A stretch of DNA of 64,000 nucleotides from Xiphydria camelus. Taxonomy: Eukaryota > Arthropoda > Insecta > Hymenoptera > Xiphydriidae. This document shows, piece after piece, positions 26,724-37,218 of the stretch (position 1 is the first letter of the stretch; each line of letters starts with the position of its first letter). Under the pieces are notes generated by a model. The model made no database searches and had not been told where the DNA came from. It saw only the letters and a list, made by a program, of their open reading frames with translations. Position numbers and translations under genes: made by a program. The stretch spans positions 24,972,684 through 25,036,683 of the forward strand of contig OY783198.1 of the NCBI GenBank assembly GCA_963678675.1, given 5' to 3'.

Positions 26724-28351
26724 TTAGTTACGATTGGAGTTGTCTGGAGTATCTTGCTCGTCTTCCTTAACTATCGACGACGGTGGCACTATGACCCTGA
26801 TGTCGGACTTGCGACCCATAGACAGATCCTCCACCTGATCGTCGGCACTCTGCTGCTGTTTCGACATAGAGTGAACGGCAGGAGTTGGGCTGCATCGGCC
26901 CATTTCCATTATGGCTTCGCGATCTGAACTGTCCCGATTTTTCACGAACGTGGTTTCTAGGACAGAGGCTGGATTCTCGATTACCGCGCTATTTTCGTTT
27001 TCGCTTTCCGACAACGCGCCACTGTAAATGGTACCGTTCGCATTGCCGCCAATGCCGAAGGGAAAACAAGCGTTGCTTCCGTTCGAGCTGCGCTTGAACG
27101 GACGAGAGGTCGTGATTCCCAATTTCTTCACTTTATCGTAAAGGGTACGCGAAGGCACGCCGTATCTACGGGCTGCTTGCAAGGCACTCATACCGGACTT
27201 CACCGCTTCTATCGCAGACAGTATATCGGTTCTCGTGTATTGCTTGTAACGCTTCCATTCGGGCTTTTGCGCCGGGACGTAATTAACGATTCCTAAAATT
27301 AAACGTCATGCGAATTACTGTCATCGCGGCAGCGTGACGACGCGTGCTCGCGTGAAAGTTAGACATTCGTAGAACACCCACCTGATTTCGTGTCCCCGGC
27401 GTAAGACTGCGGAGACGGCTGTTTCTCGTCTTCGTCCATCATGGAAACGTCGGTATAAGGACTATGCACAGCCTCGCTATGCGAGAGATCGGTGCTGTTG
27501 CGTCTGTCCATTTCGTTGGCAGATCCATTGCTGTGAGAACGAAAGTGCGTCTCGTGACTATCGGGATGTAACAGCGGCGTCCCCTGAGAACTGTCCGCGT
27601 GCCCCTGGCCCAAAACGGTCCTGAGTATCGGGGTATCGCGGTTCATCAGCAGAGTCGACAATTTCTTTCGCCTCAGCGGCGACGTGTCGGATCCGTTGCC
27701 GTACGAGCCGCCGAGCATGGACGAATGCTGAGCGTTAGGCGGTGGCTGCTGGTGTCCCGAGGCTGGATGCTGCGAGAGCGGAAGTCCCGACAGTGCCCAC
27801 ATCGGAAGGGTCAAGCTGCCTTGACCTCTGTCAACTGGAGATTTGCCGTATAAATTGTAAGGACTGCCTGTCGAATGAGGTGGAGAAATGTGACCGCTAC
27901 TGTGCGCAGCACTGCTGGTCGTACTCGTGCTAATTGCGGGTGGAGGCGATCGAGAGGTTTCACCTTCTTCTCGTCTGCCCTGCGAACCGTTCTCTTCGAC
28001 GAGACCCTTTACCTTCAGTACTTCGGCTACTTTCAGCAGACCTCCCAGCTGTTCTTGGGCAACGTTTACTTCGCCGCGGTACATGTACTCCAGTATTGCC
28101 TTTATCTCCGAATACTTTACGTCTTTCAAAACTACTATCGGATGCTTGCACGGCAAATCGATGAATAGCGTTTGAAAATACGACGAGCACGCCGCGAGCA
28201 CCATTTTGTGACATTTTACAGACGCTCCCCCGTCGACTGCCAATGTGACGTCGGTGAATGCTTCGTTTTGTAGAAGTTCGTCGAAGACCGTTAAGAGATT
28301 CGACCGATGATTGTTCCAGCGTAAGCAGTATTGTTGAGATGCAGTCCCCAT
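26724..28351 (-). CDS. BTB-psq (pipsqueak-type helix-turn-helix) transcription factor
   Basis: Two coding exons: 28351-27382 and 27292-26724, joined in phase 1; 512 aa. An N-terminal BTB/POZ domain (about 6-118; YCLRWNNHRSNLL, FTDVTLAVDG, CHKMVLAACSSYFQ, EYMYRGEVNV, LKVKGL) serves for dimerisation in this family. A long Ser/Pro/His/Gly-rich linker follows, and then one psq DNA-binding domain at about 334-384 (WKRYKQYTRTDILSAIEAV, MSALQAARRYGVPSRTLYDK). The C-terminus is acidic with VEDLSMGRKSDIRV. The chosen start, MGTASQQYC, lies 20 bp inside an exon whose acceptor (TTTGCAG) is at 28372; the longer frame starting at 28417 would read through that acceptor, so I reject it. The promoter must lie further right, behind a leader intron. 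One psq domain excludes Pipsqueak itself, which has four; a ribbon-like or bric-a-brac-like factor is likely, but I cannot settle which. Confidence 0.9.
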
Positions 28352-30848
28352 TACAGAATAGTTTTCTAATACTGCAAATAAATAGAACATTACTGTTGAT
28401 ACGTTTGCACGATGCATCGATGAGTGGTGAATCAGGGGACTAGCGTTAAAATGAAATGAAAAATAAACAAAAATTCAAATCCCGTACAGATATTCAAAAT
28501 ACGCATGCCGAGAGAAAAGAATTATATAAAAGTCAATAGAGTTTGAAAGGAGGTATTCGAGTTTTTGTCTAAAAAAAATATAGAAAAGTACCCAAGAATG
28601 AAACTTGAAAAGTTCACTTAAAATAGAGACGACCGATTTAACTTACACGAGTAACTCATTCCAAGCATGACGAAATAACGGTAACGAAAAAAAAATTCAT
28701 CGTAGAAAATGACGAGCATATATCGTACATCTTTTTATCGCAAATACCGTTGTATCGATATAAATACGTATATTTTCAACCTTGACACACATGTCCCAAT
28801 GATTTACGTGTTTGTCAAATAAAGTTACAATTAACAATATTCTACGAAATAAGTGCGGTTTGACGAATAATAACTCTATACGGAACAGCTGGATTTTATA
28901 GTACATAATTAAGAAATACGAGCCAATGTCAACGTAAAGAAAGGACTTCCAACGCGTGACCATTGCGGTGCGACGAACTATCGCTAGTGGAAATGGACGT
29001 TTACGAAGATGGCGATTATATATACTTTTTGAAGCAAAAAACGATGGAAAGTGATACGCATTCGGGATAGTGCCAGCCGCGTGAACTTCGAAGCGAACCT
29101 TCGTGATTTCCGTATAAATATTAGCTCCGACGCAAGCGTGAACCAAATTTAGAGAAATGTAAATCGGCGTCATCGCGCTCGCCCGAGTTATCCGCGCGGA
29201 CGTAGCGCGTAGCAGAAAAAAAGAAAGGCCAATGCACTTTTATTGAGCAGTGCGTGCGCATGTGTATTCTGCGCGCCTTATTCAATATGTTACGCCCATT
29301 ACCGACGAGGCGGATGTTTCATTCAGAATTCGAGTACCTATCGTCGCCGTCGACGACGTCGAACGTTTCGCATCGTCTGATTTTTGGACGTACCACACAG
29401 GTGCGCGTCTACTCACGAGCCAAATAAAAAATGTATTCCGGGACTTCCGTCGTACGAAAAAAAAAATCGAAGCATTGTCCAATTGCACACGGCTCTAAAG
29501 TCTCGCTTCTTCCGCCGAATCCACATAACCTACTTTAATACCAGCAGAGGAGAGGTGTTTACGCATGCTATACGCGTGGAGAGAGAGATACTCGAATTGT
29601 GTGTTTACTCCGATAAACCGATCGAAACTCAATTTTTCGGCAAATGGATAATCAAGCGATCCCGATCCGTTTTATCAATCGTCGCGTTCCATCGTTTTTA
29701 GCGGCGGTAGGTAAATACGGGAGACGTATCGACGTGATCAATTTTTTCGAGACTATCTCTGACGGCTGATCTAGCTCGGATCCATTCACTAATTTCTCCG
29801 GAACCTTCATTGAATTTTTCGTCGAACGCATCAGATGCGGGGACAGGCGTCGCGATGATCTCCGATCGATATTGGCCGCGCGATAAACGCGAATCGAAAC
29901 GAGCGAATAGGCGGAATGCATCCGGTACCTAGCAATACATCTTGGAATCGTTCCATCGGTGTATCGGCAAACACGCTGGAATCGACGAGAAATAACGATG
30001 CGACGCGGGACTTTCGCAAATACGAAAACACAATGAGTTTTTTTCGAGAAGAAAATAAATGTTTACTTTCGTTGCGGTAAACAAATTATCGAACAAACAT
30101 TTCGAAGGCCTCCCTCATTTTCTATCGCCTCGCGCGAACATCGCGACCGCGAATACTCGCGTCGACTCGAGCAAAGAGCGAAACGAACGAAAGAGATGCA
30201 ACCGCAATACATACCGAAGTCGCGAGACGTTTGATAAAACGGGCTGGTGACGCGCGCCTCTCATGCGGGAGATAGCGATAACGCGAATTCCTGCGACGGC
30301 CCTCTAAACGCGGTCGGACTTTCTAAACCGCGCGTGTAAATAAAACGCCGATGTCTCGGTCGTCCCACGGCAAAAATATCGCCCCCGCGAGATGTCCCGA
30401 GTCGACACCGCGCAATTTCGTGGAGGCGGTGCCCGGATCGTCGCGTGCGCGAATCGTCTCGAATCGTAAACAAACCGTGCAACGCGATCGCGAGCGGATA
30501 GGAGCGGTCGGGGAGGAACAAAAAACTTACTTGGTGCAACGAGCGAGGAATGTTTGCGATATATTTAAATGGCCGCCTCGGCAGTGTGTGCGAACACGCG
30601 CGCACTTTGCGAATTTCGAATTTTGAACCGTGGCGGGGAGGGGGGAGACACGTTCGGCTCGACGTTCACGATGAGATTCGCGACGCGGCTGTCATCGTCG
30701 TGTCGTACGATTTTTGGCTATCGGGGAGCGCGAATACGACGAACACTTAAATGCCACATTTAGAGACTGAGGGCTGGCTGCGCGTTCAGGATGCGATCGG
30801 GGAAGGCAGGCAGCGGGCACGGCTCACGCACTCATGCGCACTTTTTTC

Positions 30849-30866
30849 ACGCACGCACGCACGCAC
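30849..30866. repeat. (ACGC)n microsatellite
   Basis: Four to five tandem ACGC units in a CpG-rich surrounding. Confidence 0.75.
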
Positions 30867-32305
30867 TCTCGACTGCACGGCACGCACTGTCTCTATAAAA
30901 CACCCGCACGAATTCTGAAAAGAGGTTGGACGAAAACGGAACCCTCTCTCTGGCCTGGCCCCGGCCACCGATGCGCTCTGCCCGTGGCTGGCTGATGGCG
31001 TAGAGCGAGCGACTGAGCGGAGGATGTTGGTTATAGGGGTGGTATGGCGGGCGCGCTGTAGTACATATCGCGTGGTACCCCCGCGCGCGTGTGTGGTAGA
31101 GTGGGCCGGTCTCTCGTAGACATCGACTACCACAGAACTGCATAGAACCGACGGCCAACCGTGCTGCTCCTATCCGATATCCACCAGGACGCGAGCGTAT
31201 ACGTACGCGCGTCTCGCGTGTGTGACTATGCGCGGCCCTACGAATCGTCCCATCGCCTGTATACTCGTACTATTTTGCTATAGTGCCGTCTGGGCGCGTA
31301 GGGCCGAATGGCGCGCGGGGATGAAAGGCGGAGAAGGGACGGAGGGGATCCAGACTCGCGAGTCGCCTCGATAAACTCGGGAACCCGAATGCGCGTATAG
31401 TCGAAAATCACCACCACGCCCAATTTTTCTCCGGTCGACGGAGACTTTTCTCGACGCGACCCGCCGCCGTGTGCGATGCCGAGGCGCAGGTACCTGTGGC
31501 ACGGAGATCCGTCTGTGCGCGCGCCGCGATATAATACGTATCGTTCCCCGCTGAATTTCCGATTCGTACGCGTATTCGCGCCTGTCGCTTTTTTTTTCTT
31601 CGAATGATCAACTTCGTACGACTCGAGAGGGACGTTGCGTTCTACTCGAGGAGGGGGGAGTCGTCGCGGAAGGAATACCTATTTCGCCGTTTTTTCTCAT
31701 TCTCATCTCTACCTTCTTCTATCGTCGCTCCGAATGCAGAGAGCACGGGCCAGAGTAGACGCGCGCGCGTCGGGTAGAAAATTCTTTCTCGATTCTCTCT
31801 TCTTACCCCGCGTTGCTTTCTTGGGAGAACTGGCGGCAGAAAAACGCGAGAGAATACCGACTGCTTCTCCTTCGACCAATCTCGGCGCGGAGAGAAGAAG
31901 GGGAGTTAGGTAGCGTCGCTGCGGCTTCGGAGGGGAACGAGGGGTCTATGCACCGGAAAAGATTCGTATGCCGCGATATTTCTTATCTTGTCAATGTGTC
32001 GGGAGACGAGGAGGTAAGGGCGCGATAAAGAGAAACCTCGGGGATGGGACTCCGAGGAAAAATTGCCGCCATTCCCGTCGCGGACGTCGTTCCTCGGGTT
32101 TTTCGCTCCCGTTTCTCCTCTCCGGCGCTTATAACGCGCGGGACGAGCGCGTATACGCCGAGACGCGGGAGTGTAAACCCGCGGCAGGGTTTCTTTGTTA
32201 CGCCTGAGACAAAATCCCGTTCTTCGGCAAACGCGTGTGATGCCGATGGGGAGGAAACTTTCCACGGCGATCCGACGACCTTTTATATCGCTGCACCAGT
32301 TGCTC

Positions 32306-32328
32306 CCTCTCTCTCTCTCTCTCTCTCT
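32306..32328. repeat. (CT)n microsatellite
   Basis: Uninterrupted CT dinucleotide run. Confidence 0.85.
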
Positions 32329-35300
32329 TTCCTTTCATCCGACGAATCGTCAGCTACGCGCAAAAATGTTACCCCCGCGAGACGCGTGCGAAAAAATATC
32401 CGTAGAAGAAATAATCACGTTGCACTCACGATCGGTCTTTATATTATTCGTGCGTACTCTCTACGCTTTCTCCTATCCTTCGCACCTGCCGTCGAGGTAT
32501 CGTACTCTCTTTGTCGGACTGTGGATTCGAAGCGAGGGATACCGCAGAATACCACGCGATCCCTCGAAATCCAGACGAACGTGCCGTGTACGTTCCACAC
32601 GTTCCCGCGTGACGATTGACGCGTTTCCTTCGGCGTACGCGCGTAATAAGGAAAAATGGGTCCGTTTTAAAATATCGCAGCGATAAGTCTAACGGCGTTC
32701 TGCACTCTACATCTGTGGCGGGCGAAGTAGCGGAGGGTACACCGAATGTTTGCTCATCGCGATAGCCGATAGCGCAGTTCCACGATTGCGCGTATCTTTT
32801 CCGAGTCGCGATGAGAGGCGTACACTCGCGCGTCCTATATTTATATACGCGCGCGTGCGCGTGTGCGCGCACCATACACGCGGGGATGTATCTCTTTTCA
32901 CGCACAATCGACGTCGACGTCGACTCGGTCGTATCGGAACCTATAACGAAAACGGTGCATCAATTTGAATATCGAATACGCGCGTAGCCGCGCGTATCGA
33001 TTATGTACGTTTCTTCGTTTAAATGCCATTCGCGCGCGGCGAGGAATCGATGATATTGATTCCGCCGAACAAACAAAACGAACGCCGCGATATCGAGCGT
33101 TTCCGCGTGGGAAGCGCACGAATTCGATCTCCGGCGATTTTTCGCATCGCCCTCCCATCTGTTTGTATCGGCGCGACGATGTCTCGTCGGTGAAAATGTC
33201 GAGATCTCTCGGGACGGGGAGGGCGTCGCAATAATGGAAACAGGTACTTTGTAAGCCCGGACGCCGTCTGCGAGGCACGCTCGGCCGTTGGGGACTCTCG
33301 GGGTGGCGGCGGCTGGTCGGCGCAGACGTTTGGGCAGAAGTTGTGCGTCTGGAGAGGTAGAATGTATATATTATATATATATAAATACACGTATACACGC
33401 GCAAACACCGCGCCGTGCCTATTTACCGCACTGCAAGGCCATTGACCGCTCGGGCCCCCGATCAATGATGAGCTACCTGCTGATACATTGTTGGCGGTAT
33501 AATGGAAAAGCGTATCTCTGACCAGTACCCCCGATACCTGAATGTCAAGTGCAATTACCTCTTGCGGCTGCAAATGTTGAACCCCGCGCCGTAGGGGGTA
33601 TGCTGAGCTTTACTTCTTCGGACGCTCGCGCTGCCTCTGAGGCTCGTTGCGCGTACGAGTAGGTAACCCAGTCACGGGTGTATGCGCGTAAAAGTTAGGT
33701 CGGGCGTCAATCGTACCGTGCGAAGTCGCGCGTTCGATTCTTCGGCGAGATATGGGAAGACGAAACGCGTTTCACCCATGTGTATGCCTACATGGACGCG
33801 TTATAGCGTCGATGTCGAAATACGCGTAATTTGCGTATCATCGCTTCGTCGTTAATAACCAATTAGTTCGGTGACTTCTCCGGTTTGTCAAAAAGAAATG
33901 CAACTAATCTCACGCTGACGACGCCTCGGGGCGAATCGTGCAATCCAAATTCCACCGATTAGACCCGCGCGGCGATCGTGAATTTTTTCGATCGCGATAA
34001 ACGAATGTTTATTCCGGACAAAGGGAAGATGTTTATTTTTTAATTATCTGCCACGTATCGCGGCGACCGTCCTCGATGAATTATTGAATTTGCCCGGATT
34101 ACCTTTTTCGCCCCGCGCGCCGCCAGCAGTGTACTCTCGGGCGGGAGATAGCGATAATAAAGCGCGCGGAATCGGGGATGACATGAAAATTAACGGATCC
34201 TCGTTCGACTCGGACGTTCGCACGAATCTTATACGAGGGCGAGAGATTCGAGAGAAGGCGGGACAATGAAATTTCATAATTCCTCGTGCACATTGGACGC
34301 GGCGCGCACTTCGTGGGACGTCGGCACGTCGCGGTTGAAGATGCGCACAGAATTTTGATGGAGCGACGTCTCGGGGAGGAAGAGCGAGCTTTATCGGACG
34401 AGGATTTACAACCGCGGCGGGCTTTCGTGCGTCCGACGATGCGTCAATTGAAAACGCGTCGATCTCGCGCGCGAGTCCGATAGTCCGACGACTTTTGCCT
34501 TTCAAATATTTTGCCGTTCTCCGGTACGCACAGATTAGGACCCGATTGGTGTAACACAAGTCACCGATTCGGTTTTTAAACAATTTTCTTTATCGTCGAT
34601 TTGAAAAATGTGGGCAAAATTATCAACTCCGTTTTTTTTCACTTTCCATTTTCGGCCTTATCTGAGCTGAAAAATGACATTTTGAAATGCAGCTACGTCA
34701 TCGTGCCGTGAGTCTGTCTCTCTCTCGCACTCGCAACTCAGCATAAGTGCGTCTCTCTGGCGTTTCGATGACGTCACGATGTCGTAGAAAGAAACGCATT
34801 TACAACTCTGCGAATGATTATCTCTCTTTTCGGATATTTTCTCCTTACGCGCGTGGTACTGAATATGTATGCAGATTACGAATTGAATTTTGAAATGTGA
34901 ACATTTTTTTTTATATTTAGGAACCGAATTCAAAAAGGAGCCTCAGAGCGTCGCTCGATCTCGCCCCTGTTAATTTTCAGTCAAAAATGATGATTGCGCT
35001 CGTCGCTATCGAAATTTGAAAATAAGACCGATAACGGGTATTTACAAAACGCACGGTGCGATTAAACTTCTGCTCCCTATATACACATATAGGAGGATAT
35101 CTCGTACGTTCATCGATTCCGGTAGGTCACTGGCGACTGACTCATTGTCGGACCGCGCGCTGTTTGCGCACGCAAGTCCGCCGCGTAAAACCACGCGATG
35201 ACGGCGGTAGGTACCTACACGCTTCAGGTGCGAGCAGAAGGAAAATTCGAAACGTCGAATGCTCAAGGGCGCGTGAAAGCATCGCAAAATCGTCGAAAAC

Positions 35301-35899
35301 AAAAAATCGACGTCCGCGAGTGGTAAATGTCATTTTCCCTCTCCTCCGACTTTATATAATCGTCCCGCGGCGAGTTTTGTATCATCGGACGCGTACGAAT
35401 TGCCGCGCGCGTCCGATATCCAGCCGCGCTTAATGCGTCGCCCGGCCACTCTAAAATTCGCTGTGGGCTACTGTATGGAAACTGCAGCACGCACGCGCGC
35501 GCGAGCATCATTACGAAATGGCCCGGAGGGTCTGCAGAAAAATGTCGCCGGCCGAAGGTAGCAGAGAGAGACGTGTTTACGCGCGCGGCGATGGGAAATT
35601 AAGAGGCGTCGTAAAACGGAATACCCCGGCGAATATGCCCTACCCGGTTGTGCGCCTCACGACGGTCACGGTTAGACGCGATAACCGCGTCGGCGACGCG
35701 CGATCCGAGCAGAGGCGATGCTCTACTCGACGGGAGCAATTAAGGAAGCTCCTTCGCGCGCTGCAGACACCACGAATTTATATTGCCCGGTGATTTTCCA
35801 CGTGATTTGCGGGCGCCTCGATTGGCGCGTTATCGGTGCAGCGATGCAAGCTCTCTCTTCGTTTTTCGGATCTCGAATTGTTTCGCCGGAAGACAAAAA

Positions 35900-36063
35900 T
35901 TTGTGGTACATTTCGTTCCCAGGCCAATTTCTTGTTACGATAACTACAATTTTAGTAAAGATTATAGTAAAGCTTGTAGGAGTTGCAAGCGTTTGCTGTA
36001 ATTTTTACTAAAATTGTAGTTATCGTAACAATAAATTGGCCTTATCCCTCATTCTACCACAAA
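35900..36063. mobile_element. Long-arm foldback (hairpin) element
   Basis: Almost the whole 164 bp is one palindrome. Left arm 35900-35976 and right arm about 35986-36063 are reverse complements around a loop of about 9 nt. The outer TTTGTGGTA/TACCACAAA ends match, a 13-bp block next to them has diverged, and the inner 55 bp (including GTTACGATAACTACAATTTT) match with four substitutions and one indel. Such structures are typical of foldback or MITE-type non-autonomous DNA transposons. No target duplication is obvious and there is no coding capacity. Confidence 0.7.
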
Positions 36064-36176
36064 CTTTGTTGAGAGATGTTAGAATTTACTTGTTCCCGTA
36101 TGCATAGACGTATACGAAAAAGTTTCTTTTTATAAAACCACACAAAAAAAAATGATTTTGCAGTCTCATCAAAATG

Positions 36177-36407
36177 AGGTTTTACTGAGAACTTTTTGCT
36201 GTAGGTAGTGATAAAAATTATTACGTGCGGCAGCAAAAAGATGTAATATCCGATAATAGAAAATGTAACTGCACATTCACAGTGAAGTTTTTTTTCGGGA
36301 AAAATATTTGCCATCCCAACAAATATTTTTACTACCGTCGAATATATTTTTTTCTGTCGCGCAGATAATATTTTGGTCACGATATCAACGAGTTCTCAGC
36401 AAAACCT
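36177..36407. mobile_element. Small element with 16-bp terminal inverted repeats
   Basis: AGGTTTTACTGAGAAC at 36177-36192 pairs with GTTCTCAGCAAAACCT at 36392-36407 with one mismatch. Weaker symmetry continues inward (GTAGTGATAAAAATTATT against AATATTTTGGTCACGATATC). The interior is AT-rich and non-coding. It sits about 110 bp to the right of the foldback element, so this may be a favoured insertion area. Confidence 0.5.
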
Positions 36408-37021
36408 AGTACCTGAACGGTACAGTCGTTGACACTCGACAGTTATTGATACCATCCAATAATAAATGCATTAGATAGAAAGAGATAGAGGTAAGTCAAC
36501 GACTGAAAATTTCGCCTGCTTAAAGCGTCAATAACTCCACCGCTTCCTGCTTTCCGATAATGCAAATAATCGAAAATAGCCGATTTTGTTTAAGATTTCG
36601 ACTCGGGGTAATCCCCTTTTATAATATAGTAATTCTTTCGTTACACCTACTCGATACGCGGCTAAACCGAACGCTCTTCGACGCGAGTTTCTTTTCCACC
36701 GTAACCCCGCTAATTGACTGCGGCAGCTGTTGCGTTACAACAAATCGTTCCGTTTGCCCGCGGCCGTTGCTAAAATATTATATAACGGTAAATTTTGTGA
36801 AGTTTCGACCGTATAGGTATACTATAGGCCGCGGACGGGTGGGCGCGCGTAGGTATACTAGATATTTCGCTCGATCGCGTATACACCACCTGGTCACGAT
36901 AAAAAAAGAAATTAAATGCTATTTTATTACCAAAGTTCAAGATGAGTCGAAATTATGATATAGGTACGTATCCCGCAAAAAAGACTCGTTTCGATTCCAC
37001 GGAAGATCGAAGAATTCTATA

Positions 37022-37218
37022 CACTGAGAAAAAAAAAAGATTAAAATTTATTCTGTTCAGAAGGATAATCTGAGTACGAAAGGTAAAACAGATCAAAAAT
37101 TATCCTCTTCCAGGGTATAAAATTTAACCTTCCTTAGAATAATTTTCGATCCACTTTACCTTTCGTACTCAGATTATCCTTCTAACGGAATAATTTTTAA
37201 TCTTTTTTTTTCTCAGTG
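37022..37218. mobile_element. Palindromic MITE with CACTGAGA ends and TA target duplication
   Basis: The 197-bp element is a near-complete palindrome. It starts CACTGAGAAAAAAAA and ends with the complement TTTTTTTTCTCAGTG. Arms of about 85-90 bp share GAAGGATAATCTGAGTACGA and AAAGGTAAA and meet at GGGTATAAAATTTAACC. It is flanked on both sides by TA (37020-37021 and 37219-37220), the target duplication left by Tc1/mariner-class transposases. It encodes nothing itself, so a transposase elsewhere must have moved it. The arms differ by only a few substitutions and indels, which suggests a fairly recent insertion. Confidence 0.8.

Noticed and set aside
28352..28417. Upstream ATG of the BTB-psq gene at 28417
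   Set aside because: A good splice acceptor (TTTGCAG) lies between it and the BTB domain, so this stretch is probably intron.
32044..32686. Overlapping plus-strand frames of 191 and 163 codons
   Set aside because: Stop-poor CpG-rich sequence; the translations contain the (CT)n microsatellite as leucine/serine runs and no domain.
33660..33760. tRNA-like T-loop word GTTCGATTC
   Set aside because: The flanking bases do not form a T stem and no acceptor, D or anticodon arm can be drawn.
35900..36063. Foldback as a microRNA precursor
   Set aside because: Arms of over 70 bp with near-perfect pairing and a small loop fit a mobile-element hairpin better than a microRNA; no known mature sequence recognised.
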